The notes: generated by a model from the sequence alone, not told the origin. 64,000 bases of DNA from Rheinheimera sp. (GCF_030690345.1 NZ_JAUYGV010000007.1:620001-684000), one strand, 5' to 3'; shown: positions 53,045-62,892, counted from the stretch's first letter. Made by a program: numbers and translations.

Positions 53045-53905
53045 TTATTTAGCACTGCTGTGCAGCAAGCTGCGTAACTGCGTAACAATATCGCTGATCC
53101 GGTTGCGCTGCGCCGCCTTGGGCAAAGACACGGCAAACAGCTCACGTGTCATTATCGGTGCATCTTTAATTAAGCGTAAACTGTTATCGGCCAGCAAACT
53201 GCTTACCATGGTTTCGGGCAAGTAGGCAGAGCCACCGCTTTGCTGCATCAGTTCTAAAGCAATCCGGGCGCTGCCGGTGCGTAAATAGGGCGGGGCTAAT
53301 TCAGGAAAGCAGCGCGCATGTTGAATATCAAAAGCGGTACCCCAGTCAACCAGGATATATTGCCGGCGCATGGCTTCTGCGGCGCTGCTGTCGCTGAATG
53401 TGGTTACCGGTAACAGTTTTATATCACCCAGTTTATCAATTTGCATTTCATCTACTTTGGGTGCATCAAACAGAATAGCCAGGTCCAGATGCCGCTCCAG
53501 TACCTGACGGGCTATTTGATCTTTACCCATAGATTCTGCCCGCCATGATAAGCCCGGCAAGGCTTGTTGAATGTTGATAAAGCCCTGCAATAAAAACGCA
53601 TCCCATACGTTAGCTGTGGCAGCAACAGCCAATTGCACAGCTTGGTCGGCACTAACCGCAACATCTTGTTTGGCGCGTTGTAAGGCTGTTAGCATGGCCT
53701 CTGCATGCGGCAGCAGACGCTCTCCGGCCGCCGTCAGCTGAATATTATTACGATAACGGCTAAACAAGTTAACACCAAGTTGCTGCTCCAGCTGACGAAT
53801 ACGAAAGCTTACAGCGGACTGTGTCAGGTAGAGATTTTCGGCTGCTTTACCAAAATGCCTTGTACGCTGAACTTCTATAAAGGTTTTGAGCAGTTCGGTA
53901 TCCAA
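53045..53905 (-). CDS. hdfR: LysR-family regulator HdfR
   Basis: A 286-residue LysR-type regulator. The N-terminal DNA-binding domain MDTELLKTFIEVQRTRHFGK, AENLYLTQSAVSFRIRQLEQ is very close to E. coli HdfR, a repressor of the flhDC flagellar master operon in that species. It starts with TTG 53905, six bases after AAGGA, at the exact position of the E. coli protein start. It is divergent from maoP as in E. coli, across 129 bases. A TTTAT-N7-ATAAA inverted repeat at 53924-53940 is a fair LysR box for autoregulation. Confidence 0.9.
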   Translation of the reverse strand: MDTELLKTFIEVQRTRHFGKAAENLYLTQSAVSFRIRQLEQQLGVNLFSRYRNNIQLTAAGERLLPHAEAMLTALQRAKQDVAVSADQAVQLAVAATANVWDAFLLQGFINIQQALPGLSWRAESMGKDQIARQVLERHLDLAILFDAPKVDEMQIDKLGDIKLLPVTTFSDSSAAEAMRRQYILVDWGTAFDIQHARCFPELAPPYLRTGSARIALELMQQSGGSAYLPETMVSSLLADNSLRLIKDAPIMTRELFAVSLPKAAQRNRISDIVTQLRSLLHSSAK

Positions 53906-53923
53906 ATCGAATCCTTGAGTATA

Positions 53924-53940
53924 TTTATGGTGTCGATAAA
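53924..53940. promoter_or_regulatory. LysR-box candidate between hdfR and maoP
   Basis: Inverted repeat TTTAT-N7-ATAAA, which contains the T-N11-A pattern of LysR-type operators. It lies 19 bases before the hdfR start in the divergent region that in E. coli also carries the maoS site; I cannot tell whether a maoS-like site is here. Confidence 0.35.
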
Positions 53941-54034
53941 AAATATTTGTTTTACGACAGGAATTTTGTTAACCATACTCCGCACAGTTTAAACAGGCTG
54001 GCTTGATATTCAACGAGATTAGAGGAAAAAAGTG

Positions 54035-54382
54035 ATGCAGCAAAGTTTTGTCGCTATCCGTCGCTTTTTCGATGACCGTAATTTCCCTCGGGGATTTACG
54101 CGGTCCGGGCGCTTTACTCTGGCAGAAGGTAATATGCTGGAGAAACATGGGGTGGCAATGCAGGAACTGGAGCAGGGTAGTCGTGCCCCGGTGAATGATG
54201 AAGAAAAACGCTTTTTACTGGTGTGTAAAGGTGAAGAGCCTGCTACTACAGCCTATGAGAAAACCTGGCTGAAGTATAAACAACGGTTAGCTGAGAAACG
54301 TAAGTTTCATACGGTGTTTGGTAAAAAACGCATTGCCGATGGCAGTGACGATTTCTCTTACGTCGAAACCGATTCGGACTAA
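54035..54382 (+). CDS. maoP: Macrodomain Ori protein MaoP (YifE)
   Basis: A 115-residue protein closely resembling E. coli MaoP/YifE: FFDDRNFPRGFTRSGRFTLA, NMLEKHGVAMQELEQGSRAP, NDEEKRFLLVCKGE, KRKFHTVFGK. In E. coli MaoP acts with the maoS site to organise the Ori macrodomain. It is divergent from hdfR, as there. I chose ATG 54035, nine bases after AGAGG, with a GTG one codon earlier as alternative. A strong terminator follows directly. The neighbourhood differs from that of E. coli, where maoP lies near ilv genes and the origin. Confidence 0.92.
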   Translation: MQQSFVAIRRFFDDRNFPRGFTRSGRFTLAEGNMLEKHGVAMQELEQGSRAPVNDEEKRFLLVCKGEEPATTAYEKTWLKYKQRLAEKRKFHTVFGKKRIADGSDDFSYVETDSD

Positions 54383-54384
54383 CC

Positions 54385-54410
54385 AAAAGCCCCTGCACAG
54401 GGGCTTTTTT
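54385..54410 (+). terminator. Strong intrinsic terminator after maoP
   Basis: Perfect arms AAAAGCCCC (54385-54393) and GGGGCTTTT (54400-54408) with the T run continuing to 54410. It begins two bases after the maoP stop codon. Confidence 0.9.
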
Positions 54411-54439
54411 GTCGCTGGAGTTGGCTGTTTTTGCGTTGC

Positions 54440-56689
54440 TTACAGCATGGCGGGCACGGCAATCAGTTTAGTGCGCTGTTGTTTTTGCTGCAGTAAAAAC
54501 TGCTGGAATTGCACAGCTGACAACGGTTTGCTGTAGTAGTATCCCTGCATTACATCGCAGCGCAGCTTACGCAGCATATCCAGTTGCTCCGGTTGCTCAA
54601 CCCCTTCGGCTACCACATTCAGGCTTAAGTTGTGCGCAATAGTGACTATGGTATCCACCATATTACGGCCACGGGCGGTGTTCATATCATCAATAAAAGC
54701 TTTGTCGATTTTTAACGTGTTAAGCGGAAATTGCTTTAAATAGGCCAGCGACGAGTAGCCGGTGCCAAAGTCATCCATTGCCAGATGAATGCCGCGGGCG
54801 CGTAGTTTCTTCATCGTTTCAATCGCCAGGGTAGGGCACTGCATAACGGTGCCTTCGGTAATTTCCAACTCCAGATGGTAGGACGGCAATTCGGTTTGCT
54901 GTAAGGTGTCGTCTATCTGCTCACATAAAAACGGCAGGCTGAACTGGCGTGACGATAAGTTTACTGCCACCCGGCCCTGAAACAAACCCTGATCTATCCA
55001 CTGCTTCACATCAAGGCAGGCTTTACGCAGCACTACTTCACCTATCTCGATGATCTGGCCGGTTTCCTCTGCCACCGGAATAAAAATGGCCGGGCTTATC
55101 ACGCCGCCTTTTGGCGTAATAAAACGCACCAGCGCTTCCATCCCGACCAACTGGCCACTGACGATATCCATTTTCGGCTGATAGTACACGGCAAAATAAT
55201 CTTCTTTTAAGCCGTGGCGGATCAGGTTCTCTATTTGCAGCCGCTTTACCGCTTGCTTGTTCATCGAGTCATTAAAAAACAGGTAGCGGTTGGCGCCCTG
55301 GCTTTTGGCATGATACATCGCCGTGTCGGCATTACGCAGCAGTGCCTGCGGGTCGGCGCCGTCATCGGGAAACAACACTATGCCGATACTGCTGGTTATG
55401 GCCAGTTCATGCTGGTTGACCTGCATCGGCTGGTTGATCAGGCCTAACAATTCTTTGGCCAGTGAGGTGATAAAATGCAAATCGTTGGTTTGGTCCAGCA
55501 GCACGGCAAATTCATCGCCGCCCAGCCGATACAGCTTGTCGCGGTAGCGGCTGTAGCTGCTCAGGCGCTGTGATAACGCCAGCAGCAAACTGTCGCCCAG
55601 TTCATGGCCCAGCGAGTCGTTAATCTTCTTAAAGTTGTCTAAATCGAATACCAGCAGCGCATGCTCGGTTTGGCTCTGTACCAGCTTGGCCAATTGTTGC
55701 ATAAATACCGCGCGGTTTGGCAGCCCGGTCAGAGTGTCGCTGCTGGCCAGCCGGCTAAGCTCGGCCTCGCGCTGTTTACGTTCGGTAATGTCGGAGAGCA
55801 CGGCAACATATTGGCTAACGTTACCTTGCTCATCTTTAATCTGATCGAAGGTTAGCCCGGCTTGGTAAATCTCGCCATTGTGGCGTTGTTCGCGGATCTC
55901 GCCGCTCCAGTTGCCGTTCTGCTGCAGAGCCCGGCGAATCTCATGCATAAAAGCAAGCGGATACAGTGTCAGTTCAAAGCGTTGTTGCAACATTTGCTGC
56001 CGTTGTTTACCGGTTAGGCTGCTAAAGGCGGGGTTTACTTCAATAATGTTGAAGTCGGTGTCGCAAATTACTACCGCGTCGGAGATATTTTGTAAGCAGC
56101 GGGCAAACAGTTGCAGTTGTTCTTCAGTTTGCTTCAGTTGCTGAATGTTTTTTAACGTACCGGTCATCCGGCTTGGCTTACCGTTGGAGCCAAAGGCCAC
56201 GGCTTTGCCGCGATCGAGCACCCAGGTCCAATCGCTGTCGCTGGATTTTAAGCGATAAGTGGCTTCAAAGTGCGTGGTTTTGCCATCGAGGTGATCTTGC
56301 AATAACTGCGACACCCGGGCTAAGTCCTGTGGGTGCATCTGTTGTTTGTTCGGCGGAAAATCGGACGATTGCGGCACCGGCGCTAACGGCGTTTGCCATG
56401 AGCTGGAACGGTACAACTCGCCGCTGCTGATTTTCCAGTCCCACAGTTCGTCACCACTGCCCCACAGCGACAGGCGTAAACGCTCTTCGCTGTGTTCCAG
56501 CCGTAATTGGTAGCGGCGCATTTTTACAATGCTGACATGTGCCAGCATCAGGGCGGCAAATGAGCACAGCAGCACTGCGGTTAGCACATAAGGCTGCAGA
56601 CTGTTCCAACCGTTAGCGTAAAGGCTGAAAGGTAAAATACCCAAAAGTACAGCGCTGATTATTATTATTATTTTTTGTTTTAGTGTCAC
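54440..56689 (-). CDS. Membrane PAS-GGDEF-EAL cyclic-di-GMP protein
   Basis: A 749-residue protein with two membrane helices (about residues 7-24 and 34-53), two PAS domains (about 66-180 and 190-305), a GGDEF domain and an EAL domain. The GGDEF motif is intact at residues 390-394, and an inhibitory RxxD site (RYRD, 381-384) stands five residues before it. The EAL block reads MEALVR (517-522), with later conserved parts DDFGTGYSSLAYLK, so phosphodiesterase activity is likely too. It could make or break c-di-GMP according to PAS signals. The start is a GTG at 56689 with no clear ribosome site; the first residues are a run of isoleucines encoded by ATA/ATT repeats. Confidence 0.92.
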   Translation of the reverse strand: MTLKQKIIIIISAVLLGILPFSLYANGWNSLQPYVLTAVLLCSFAALMLAHVSIVKMRRYQLRLEHSEERLRLSLWGSGDELWDWKISSGELYRSSSWQTPLAPVPQSSDFPPNKQQMHPQDLARVSQLLQDHLDGKTTHFEATYRLKSSDSDWTWVLDRGKAVAFGSNGKPSRMTGTLKNIQQLKQTEEQLQLFARCLQNISDAVVICDTDFNIIEVNPAFSSLTGKQRQQMLQQRFELTLYPLAFMHEIRRALQQNGNWSGEIREQRHNGEIYQAGLTFDQIKDEQGNVSQYVAVLSDITERKQREAELSRLASSDTLTGLPNRAVFMQQLAKLVQSQTEHALLVFDLDNFKKINDSLGHELGDSLLLALSQRLSSYSRYRDKLYRLGGDEFAVLLDQTNDLHFITSLAKELLGLINQPMQVNQHELAITSSIGIVLFPDDGADPQALLRNADTAMYHAKSQGANRYLFFNDSMNKQAVKRLQIENLIRHGLKEDYFAVYYQPKMDIVSGQLVGMEALVRFITPKGGVISPAIFIPVAEETGQIIEIGEVVLRKACLDVKQWIDQGLFQGRVAVNLSSRQFSLPFLCEQIDDTLQQTELPSYHLELEITEGTVMQCPTLAIETMKKLRARGIHLAMDDFGTGYSSLAYLKQFPLNTLKIDKAFIDDMNTARGRNMVDTIVTIAHNLSLNVVAEGVEQPEQLDMLRKLRCDVMQGYYYSKPLSAVQFQQFLLQQKQQRTKLIAVPAML

Positions 56690-56723
56690 TTATAACAGCT
56701 ACTGAGCAATAAGAAGCATCACG

Positions 56724-59519
56724 TTATATAACTTTATCGGTACTGTCAAAAGCAATTTCGGTTTGTCGCAGCCGCTGCTTCAGGCTGGCGGCATCGCTGA
56801 ACTGCAGATGGCTGTGCTGCGGTTTACCGTCGGTGGCGAGAAAAATCGCATCATAGTGTGGCAGCAGCAGCTGTTGCAGGAAGGCAATAAAGTGCTGCAG
56901 GGTTAATTGGCGTAAGGCTTCGGCGATTTGCTCATTCAGGGCAAAGTTATAGTCTTGTTGGCCCAGCGCCAGCCAGTAGCGTTTAGCGCGGGCACCCAGG
57001 CTGGTATCACGCTCATGTAATTGCGCCAGTAAGCCTTGTTTAATGTCGGCAAACTCTGCCGCGGTTAAGTTTTCGGTGTCGGCGAGAAAACTGCGGAAAA
57101 ACATTACTGTAGCCTCATATAACTGCTCACAGCCGGCATTGGGTGACTGCACGTAAAACGCTATACCCGGCAGGGTATTAATCGGCACATAGCCGGTGCC
57201 AACCAGGTAGCCCAGCTGCTGCTCGGTACGCAGTTGGTGAAAATACTCGGGTGACAACACATGATTGGCTAACATAAACAGCGCCATGTCGTGCGGTGTC
57301 GCTTGCTGTGCCGGCAAATAAATAACCAGTGCATGGTCGCTGTGTTCCACATCCAGTTGCAGCCATACCGGGCCTTGTCCCTGCAGTTTAAATGCCGGGT
57401 TAGTCAGCTGCGGCCCGGTGCTGTGTAACTGTGTCTGCCAGTTCTGCAGCACTGTGGTCAGTTGCTCTGCATGCGCCGCCGACCAGTTACCCAGCAGCAG
57501 GCTTTCAATATGCACCTGTTGCAGTAAATTCTGATGAAACTGCATAAATTGCGCAAAGCTAAGTTGCTCCAGCGCATCGGCCAGTTGGTCAATTTCCGGA
57601 TTAAGCGGTTGCAACAGCGCAGATAGTTGGCTGAACAGCCGCGCGACCGGTTTGTTTTTACTGCTGTTACGCCAATGCCGGCTTAGCTGGCGCTTCAGCT
57701 CAGCAAAGCGCTGCTCACTAAACTGCTGCTGCAGCATCTGTTGCAATAGTTCCTGCAGCAATAACAGTTGGTTGGTTGCCAGGCCGCTGGTATGCACACT
57801 GATCCCCTGGCGTTGTACGTGCAGGTTATACATCAGGCCAATAGTGGTAGCGGCGTAAAACTGCTGATTAATATTGTCCTGAAATAACTCAACCCACAGC
57901 CTGGTGGCCGCCAGTTGCCGGCAATCACCGATACTGTGCGGCAGGCTCAGCTGGACAAAAATATGGCCTTTGGGGCTGGCAAAGTCGGTATCGGCTTTAT
58001 GCCAGACGCTTAAGCCGGCATCGTCATATACCCGGCGCGGAGCAGGCATATGCTCTGTGGCTGACAATAAACGAATATCGCCGTCCAGGTAGGGGTTAGG
58101 CTGTGGCAGGTAGATCTGCGGTAGTGGTGCGGTATCGTTCAGCTGCTGCAGTAACGCCGGTTGCAGCGGCGTTATACTGTACGGCGTATGATACCAGCGC
58201 GCTTCGCGGTCAGTTTTAACCTCGGGTGCTATCAGCATCAGGCGCATATTGTTACTGTCAAAATAGCTCAGTACTTGCTGATACAGGGCTTGTTGCGGCA
58301 GCTCCATCCGGTAATCGCCGAAAATCACATCCTGTATCGGGTAGTGCTGCATACTTACCGATAAATGGTTTGCCGTTTGCAGTGCCGTTGATGGCTCCTG
58401 ATACAAATAAGCCCAGTGTAATAACTTTTGCCGCTCGGCAAACAGGGTTTCAGGCAGCGGCTGGCTTTTTAACCCGGCCAGAGCGCCGAATAACGCCTGT
58501 AAAATCACATCGCGCTGCTGCAGGCCGCTGTCGGTTAATTCAAAGGCGATGGTAAAGTCTTTATAGTTGCTGCCATCTATGCCACCGCCGGCACTGAGCT
58601 GATTCACCAGGCCTTGTTGTTTCAGATAGCTGAGCAGCGAGCCCGGGCCTTCATCACCCAGCAGATGGGCAATAAAGCTGATCAGTTTATGCTTATACCA
58701 TTGCTGTATATCCGGCATGGCAAAACTCACCACCAACTTCTGCGTATGGCGGTGCGGTTGAATATTCAGTTGAATGGTCTGGTGTTCGGCTAAATACAAC
58801 GGCACGGTTAACGGCGTTTTGGCCGGCAAATGCGCCGGCAGGGCAGCAAAATGTTCAGATACCAGCTGCTGTTGCTCTGCCAGGCTTAACGACGACACCA
58901 GGGTCAGTGTCATGCGGCTGGCACTGTATTGCTGCGCAAAAAAATCTTGCAGCGCCTGCTGCAGGCTGCCATCGGCCGTGTCGGCCAGAGTGCTGAGGTT
59001 ACCGACCGAAAATTTGGCAAACGGGTGCGCCGGGTTAATGCTTTCTTTGTGTACCTGATAAATCCGCCGGCCGTCGTCTTTTAATTTCAGCGAAAATTCC
59101 GCTTCAATGGCATGGCGCTCTTTTTCGACGTAATCGCTGCTAAACAGCGGCCGGCTGAACATATCGGCAAACCGGGCCAGGGCTTCGGTAAAAAATGCGG
59201 TGTCGATGTCAAAGAAAAAGCTGCTGTGCTCAGTGCCGGTCCATGCATTGTGGCTGCCGCCATGGTGATTAATAAATTGCTGGTAGTCACCGGCTTGCGG
59301 GTAATTTTCTGAGCCCAAAAACAGCATATGTTCTAAAAAGTGGGCCAAACCTTCACGCGGCAGCGGATCATCAAAGTGTCCGACATTAACGGTCAGAGCC
59401 GCAGCACTTTTTTCACTGTCAGCCTGATGTACTAATAGCACTGCCAGCCCGTTCGCCAGGGTCAGATATTGATACTGTCGATGATCGTTAGGGCTTTGCA
59501 AAATTTGACTATTTTCCAA
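56724..59519 (-). CDS. M16 zinc metalloprotease (insulysin/pitrilysin-like)
   Basis: A 931-residue protein of the insulysin group. The inverted zinc motif HFLEH is at residues 60-64, and the third ligand Glu is near 141 (HAIEAEF). It has four M16 modules of about 230 residues each and no signal peptide, unlike E. coli pitrilysin, so a cytoplasmic location is expected. The start is TTG 59519, eight bases after AAGG. By family it degrades peptides up to about 70 residues, captured in a closed chamber. It is flanked by long gaps and likely transcribed alone. Confidence 0.9.
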   Translation of the reverse strand: MENSQILQSPNDHRQYQYLTLANGLAVLLVHQADSEKSAAALTVNVGHFDDPLPREGLAHFLEHMLFLGSENYPQAGDYQQFINHHGGSHNAWTGTEHSSFFFDIDTAFFTEALARFADMFSRPLFSSDYVEKERHAIEAEFSLKLKDDGRRIYQVHKESINPAHPFAKFSVGNLSTLADTADGSLQQALQDFFAQQYSASRMTLTLVSSLSLAEQQQLVSEHFAALPAHLPAKTPLTVPLYLAEHQTIQLNIQPHRHTQKLVVSFAMPDIQQWYKHKLISFIAHLLGDEGPGSLLSYLKQQGLVNQLSAGGGIDGSNYKDFTIAFELTDSGLQQRDVILQALFGALAGLKSQPLPETLFAERQKLLHWAYLYQEPSTALQTANHLSVSMQHYPIQDVIFGDYRMELPQQALYQQVLSYFDSNNMRLMLIAPEVKTDREARWYHTPYSITPLQPALLQQLNDTAPLPQIYLPQPNPYLDGDIRLLSATEHMPAPRRVYDDAGLSVWHKADTDFASPKGHIFVQLSLPHSIGDCRQLAATRLWVELFQDNINQQFYAATTIGLMYNLHVQRQGISVHTSGLATNQLLLLQELLQQMLQQQFSEQRFAELKRQLSRHWRNSSKNKPVARLFSQLSALLQPLNPEIDQLADALEQLSFAQFMQFHQNLLQQVHIESLLLGNWSAAHAEQLTTVLQNWQTQLHSTGPQLTNPAFKLQGQGPVWLQLDVEHSDHALVIYLPAQQATPHDMALFMLANHVLSPEYFHQLRTEQQLGYLVGTGYVPINTLPGIAFYVQSPNAGCEQLYEATVMFFRSFLADTENLTAAEFADIKQGLLAQLHERDTSLGARAKRYWLALGQQDYNFALNEQIAEALRQLTLQHFIAFLQQLLLPHYDAIFLATDGKPQHSHLQFSDAASLKQRLRQTEIAFDSTDKVI

Positions 59520-59724
59520 TCTGATTACCTTTTTTGGCTATGGTTAAGCGGGAAGACAACAGCAGTGTCATAGCGATAAGTAATAAACAGCTTATGTGTT
59601 ATGCGTTATTGGCAGTTACTCTTAGCGGCAACTTTCATTATCATAGCGCACAATTTTTACCCAGCGTAATGTTATCTGCCCACATCAGTTAACAGGGAAG
59701 CTTGAGCAGTATGGTGTCTATTAA
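59520..59724. other. Divergent gap between M16 protease and sixA
   Basis: About 205 bases holding the promoters of both genes. I saw no certain hexamers. A frame of 32 codons near 59592 has no ribosome site and was not called. A six-codon frame from ATG 59711 overlaps the sixA start but also lacks a site. Confidence 0.4.
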
Positions 59725-60213
59725 ATGGTAAATCTCGTTATCATGCGTCACGGTGAAGCGGAGCCGATGTCAGCCCGGGACAGTCAGCGTCAGCTTACCG
59801 CCAGAGGCCGGCATGAAGTAAACCAGATGGCGCTGTGGCTACAACAACATTATGCAGCCTTCGACCTGGTATGGGTAAGCCCCTATTTGCGTACCCGGCA
59901 AACGGCTGAGCTAATGTTAGCCAGGCAAGCGCCGTTTAGCCAGTTAGAGATTATATCTGAGCTGGTGCCGGACGGAGATGCCGCCTTATTTAAGTCTTAT
60001 TTTGATGCCCGCATCAGTGAAAAACCGGATGCCAGGGTGCTATTGGTCTCGCATATGCCATTGGTGAGTTTTTTGGTGGAAGCCTTCACTGTGCCTGGCC
60101 AGGCGCCGGTGTTCAGCACGGCACAGTTGGCGTGTATCGACTACCGGCCACAGCAGGGGGGCCGTTTGTTAGAGCGGTTATCACCGCAAGAGCTGGCGCT
60201 GCTGAGTTTTTAA
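59725..60213 (+). CDS. sixA: Phosphohistidine phosphatase SixA
   Basis: A 162-residue histidine phosphatase with the RHG motif at residues 8-10 (VIMRHGEAEPM) and the late catalytic His in LLVSHMPLV. In E. coli SixA removes phosphate from His in the ArcB HPt domain or in the PTS-Ntr system. It ends two bases before the opposing smrB stop. The ATG 59725 has no strong ribosome site. In E. coli sixA lies between fadJ and smrB; here hdfR, maoP, the GGDEF-EAL and M16 genes stand between fadJ and sixA. Confidence 0.92.
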   Translation: MVNLVIMRHGEAEPMSARDSQRQLTARGRHEVNQMALWLQQHYAAFDLVWVSPYLRTRQTAELMLARQAPFSQLEIISELVPDGDAALFKSYFDARISEKPDARVLLVSHMPLVSFLVEAFTVPGQAPVFSTAQLACIDYRPQQGGRLLERLSPQELALLSF

Positions 60214-60215
60214 CG

Positions 60216-60758
60216 TCAGCTGGCGGTTTTCAGCAATAATAATAAAGCGCCGTGCTTGCCCCAGCTTTTCGGCGCGGTATGAAACGCCCGTACATTCGGG
60301 TGCTGAATAAGCCAGTTAGGCACTTTTTTTGCCAAAATACCCAGGCCCTTACCATGTACCACACAAGCACAGTTGAATTGCTGTTTTTCGCAGTAGGCCA
60401 GTAAGCCGGCTAATTCAATTTTAGCCTGTTGGGTGGTCATGCCATGTAAGTCCAACACCACTGCCGGTTGCACTTCGCCGCGGCGTAAGCGCCCGGCCAA
60501 ATGCGGATCGTCACCGCTTTGTACCCAGCTCAGGCTGGTGCCTTGCGGCAGATAACCTTCGAATTCATCCGAGAACCAGAACAAATTTTCATCAAGCTGT
60601 TTGCTTGAGACGTCTGTACGTCTTTTTTTCTTGCGGGGGGGCGCAACTGGCGGTATCTTGTCCTGCGCAATAGGCCGTGCGCCCGTTATCGACTGGCGAA
60701 ACAGCTGGCTGTCTTCGGCACTGATGCCGGTTGATGCTACACTAACTTTCTTTTGCAT
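60216..60758 (-). CDS. smrB: Ribosome rescue factor SmrB
   Basis: A 180-residue Smr protein. The N-terminal region (about residues 1-80) is basic and flexible, and the C-terminal Smr domain has VVLDLHGMTTQQAKIEL (DxH), CVVHGKGLGILAKKVP (HGKG) and AFHTAPKSWGKHGALLLLL. In E. coli SmrB cleaves mRNA at collided ribosomes. It is divergent from prmB over 53 bases, exactly as in E. coli (yfcN-yfcB), and its stop faces that of sixA. Confidence 0.95.
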   Translation of the reverse strand: MQKKVSVASTGISAEDSQLFRQSITGARPIAQDKIPPVAPPRKKKRRTDVSSKQLDENLFWFSDEFEGYLPQGTSLSWVQSGDDPHLAGRLRRGEVQPAVVLDLHGMTTQQAKIELAGLLAYCEKQQFNCACVVHGKGLGILAKKVPNWLIQHPNVRAFHTAPKSWGKHGALLLLLKTAS

Positions 60759-60811
60759 GGCGCAAGTCTACTTAAACTGACCGGTTATTACAAAAAGAGC
60801 TTAAATCCATC

Positions 60812-61762
60812 ATGTCCGACACTGGCGAAAATCTGTTTACCTCTGAGCTGATCAGCGACGCCCTCGCTGAACTCTTTACTGTGCATGACTGGCTGCGTTT
60901 TGCCGTCAGCAAACTTAACCAGGCGCAGGTGTATCTTGGCCATGGCACTGATAACCCGTGGGATGAAGCGGCGGCGTTACTGTGCCATGTGCTGCATTTA
61001 CCACCGCTGAGTGATGAAAAGCTGTTTACTGTCAGGCTAACCGCTGCTGAGCGGCAGGATTTTATCAGCTTGTTGCAACAGCGTATTGAGCAGCGCCTGC
61101 CAGCGGCGTATTTAACGCATCAGGCCTATTTTGCCGGCCTGCCGTTTTATGTTGATGAGCGTGTGTTAGTGCCGCGCTCGCCCATTGCTGAGCTTATCGG
61201 CGCTAAATTTAGCCGTCAGCTGGGCGGCAAAACCCCGCAGCATATTCTGGATTTGTGCACCGGCTCGGGCTGTATTGCCATTGCCTGTGCTTATGCGTTT
61301 GATAACGCTGAAGTCGACGCCGTGGATATCAGTGAGGATGCCTTAGAAGTGGCGCAGCTGAACATTGAAAGCCATGGCCTGGAACACCGGGTGTTTCCGA
61401 TATTATCAGACGGCTACAGTGGCTTAGCCGGCGCGCAGTACGATTTAATTGTGACCAACCCGCCGTACGTTGATGCTGAAGATATGGCCGATTTACCGGA
61501 CGAATACCGCCACGAGCCCGAGCTGGGCTTAGCCTCCGGCGACGATGGCCTGGCACTGACGCGGCGTATTTTACGCGAAGCAGCAAGCCATTTAACCGAC
61601 GGTGGTGTGCTGGTATGTGAAGTAGGCAACAGCATGCTGCAATTGCAGCAGGATTTCCCCGACGTGGCGTTTGACTGGCTGGAATTTGAGCACGGCGGTT
61701 TGGGCGTTTTTGCCCTTGGTAAAGCCGAGCTTGAACGCTGCCAGCATTTATTTAAAGACTAA
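60812..61762 (+). CDS. prmB: Ribosomal protein L3 glutamine methyltransferase PrmB
   Basis: A 316-residue SAM-dependent methyltransferase of the HemK/PrmB family. It has the SAM motif [14 protein letters not shown] (residues 147-160), the catalytic NPPY (216-219) and the PrmB block [20 protein letters not shown]. It methylates a glutamine of ribosomal protein L3 in the GGQ-like context. It is followed by aroC with a gap of 18 bases and probably forms one operon with it. Confidence 0.95.
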   Translation: MSDTGENLFTSELISDALAELFTVHDWLRFAVSKLNQAQVYLGHGTDNPWDEAAALLCHVLHLPPLSDEKLFTVRLTAAERQDFISLLQQRIEQRLPAAYLTHQAYFAGLPFYVDERVLVPRSPIAELIGAKFSRQLGGKTPQHILDLCTGSGCIAIACAYAFDNAEVDAVDISEDALEVAQLNIESHGLEHRVFPILSDGYSGLAGAQYDLIVTNPPYVDAEDMADLPDEYRHEPELGLASGDDGLALTRRILREAASHLTDGGVLVCEVGNSMLQLQQDFPDVAFDWLEFEHGGLGVFALGKAELERCQHLFKD

Positions 61763-61780
61763 TGGTATTAAGGAGTAGCT

Positions 61781-62884
61781 ATGGCCGGTAACAGCATAGG
61801 GCAATTGTTTAAAGTCACCACTTTTGGCGAAAGCCATGGCCCGGCCATTGGTGGTATTGTTGATGGTTGCCCGCCCGGCATGGCATTAACCGCTGACGAT
61901 TTACAGTTGGACTTAGACCGACGTAAACCCGGTACCTCGCGCTACACCACAGCGCGACGCGAAGAAGACGCGGTAAAAATTCTCTCCGGGGTGTTTGAAA
62001 ATACCACTACCGGTGCCAGCATAGGCTTGCTGATTGAAAACACCGATCAGCGCTCGCAGGACTACTCTGAGATTAAAGAGCAGTTTCGCCCGGGCCATGC
62101 CGATTACACCTACTGGCATAAATTCGGCATTCGCGATTACCGTGGCGGTGGCCGCTCGTCAGCGCGGGAAACTGCCGTGCGGGTAGCTGCCGGTGCCATT
62201 GCCAAAAAATACCTGTTTGAGCAATGCGGCATTGAAGTTCGCGGCTATTTAGCCCAGTTAGGCCCGGTAAAAGCTGAGCTGGTAAGCTGGGACGAAGTGC
62301 ATAACAACCCGTTTTTCTGCCCTGATCCATCCAAGCTTGAAGCACTGGATGAGTATATGCGCCAGCTGAAAAAAGACGGCGACTCTGTCGGTGCCCGGGT
62401 AAATGTGGTGGCAACCAATATGCCGGTAGGTTGGGGCGAGCCGGTGTTTGACCGGCTGGATGCCGATATTGCCCATGCCATGATGAGCATTAACGCGGTA
62501 AAAGCGGTAGAAATTGGTGATGGTTTTGCCGTGGTAGAGCAGCGTGGTTCAACCCACCGCGATGAATTAACGCCGCAGGGCTTTAGTGCTAACCATGCCG
62601 GTGGCACCCTGGGCGGTATTTCTTCCGGTCAGGATTTACTGGTCAGTATGGCACTTAAGCCCACCTCCAGTATCAGCATTCCGGGTAAAAGCATTAATAC
62701 CCGTGGTGAAGTAATAGATATTGTCACCAAAGGTCGGCACGACCCCTGTGTCGGCATTCGCGCTGTGCCGATTGCCGAAGCCATGCTGGCGATAGTGCTG
62801 ATGGACCATTATTTGCGCCACCGCGCGCAAAATATGCATGTGCAGGTAGCCACACCTGATATTGCCCGCAACAGCAGAGACTAA
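61781..62884 (+). CDS. aroC: Chorismate synthase
   Basis: A 367-residue chorismate synthase, full length. Family signatures are [53 protein letters not shown] and [19 protein letters not shown]. It uses reduced FMN to make chorismate from EPSP, the last step of the shikimate pathway. AAGGAG stands five bases before the ATG. The prmB-aroC pair matches E. coli. Confidence 0.97.
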   Translation: MAGNSIGQLFKVTTFGESHGPAIGGIVDGCPPGMALTADDLQLDLDRRKPGTSRYTTARREEDAVKILSGVFENTTTGASIGLLIENTDQRSQDYSEIKEQFRPGHADYTYWHKFGIRDYRGGGRSSARETAVRVAAGAIAKKYLFEQCGIEVRGYLAQLGPVKAELVSWDEVHNNPFFCPDPSKLEALDEYMRQLKKDGDSVGARVNVVATNMPVGWGEPVFDRLDADIAHAMMSINAVKAVEIGDGFAVVEQRGSTHRDELTPQGFSANHAGGTLGGISSGQDLLVSMALKPTSSISIPGKSINTRGEVIDIVTKGRHDPCVGIRAVPIAEAMLAIVLMDHYLRHRAQNMHVQVATPDIARNSRD

Positions 62885-62892
62885 CCCGCCGT

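Noticed and set aside
59592-59690. A 32-codon frame upstream of sixA
   Set aside because: No ribosome site, no hydrophobic or domain pattern, and it lies in a region that must hold promoters.
59711-59731. A six-codon frame whose stop overlaps the sixA ATG
   Set aside because: It could be a leader peptide, but no ribosome site or regulatory codons are seen.
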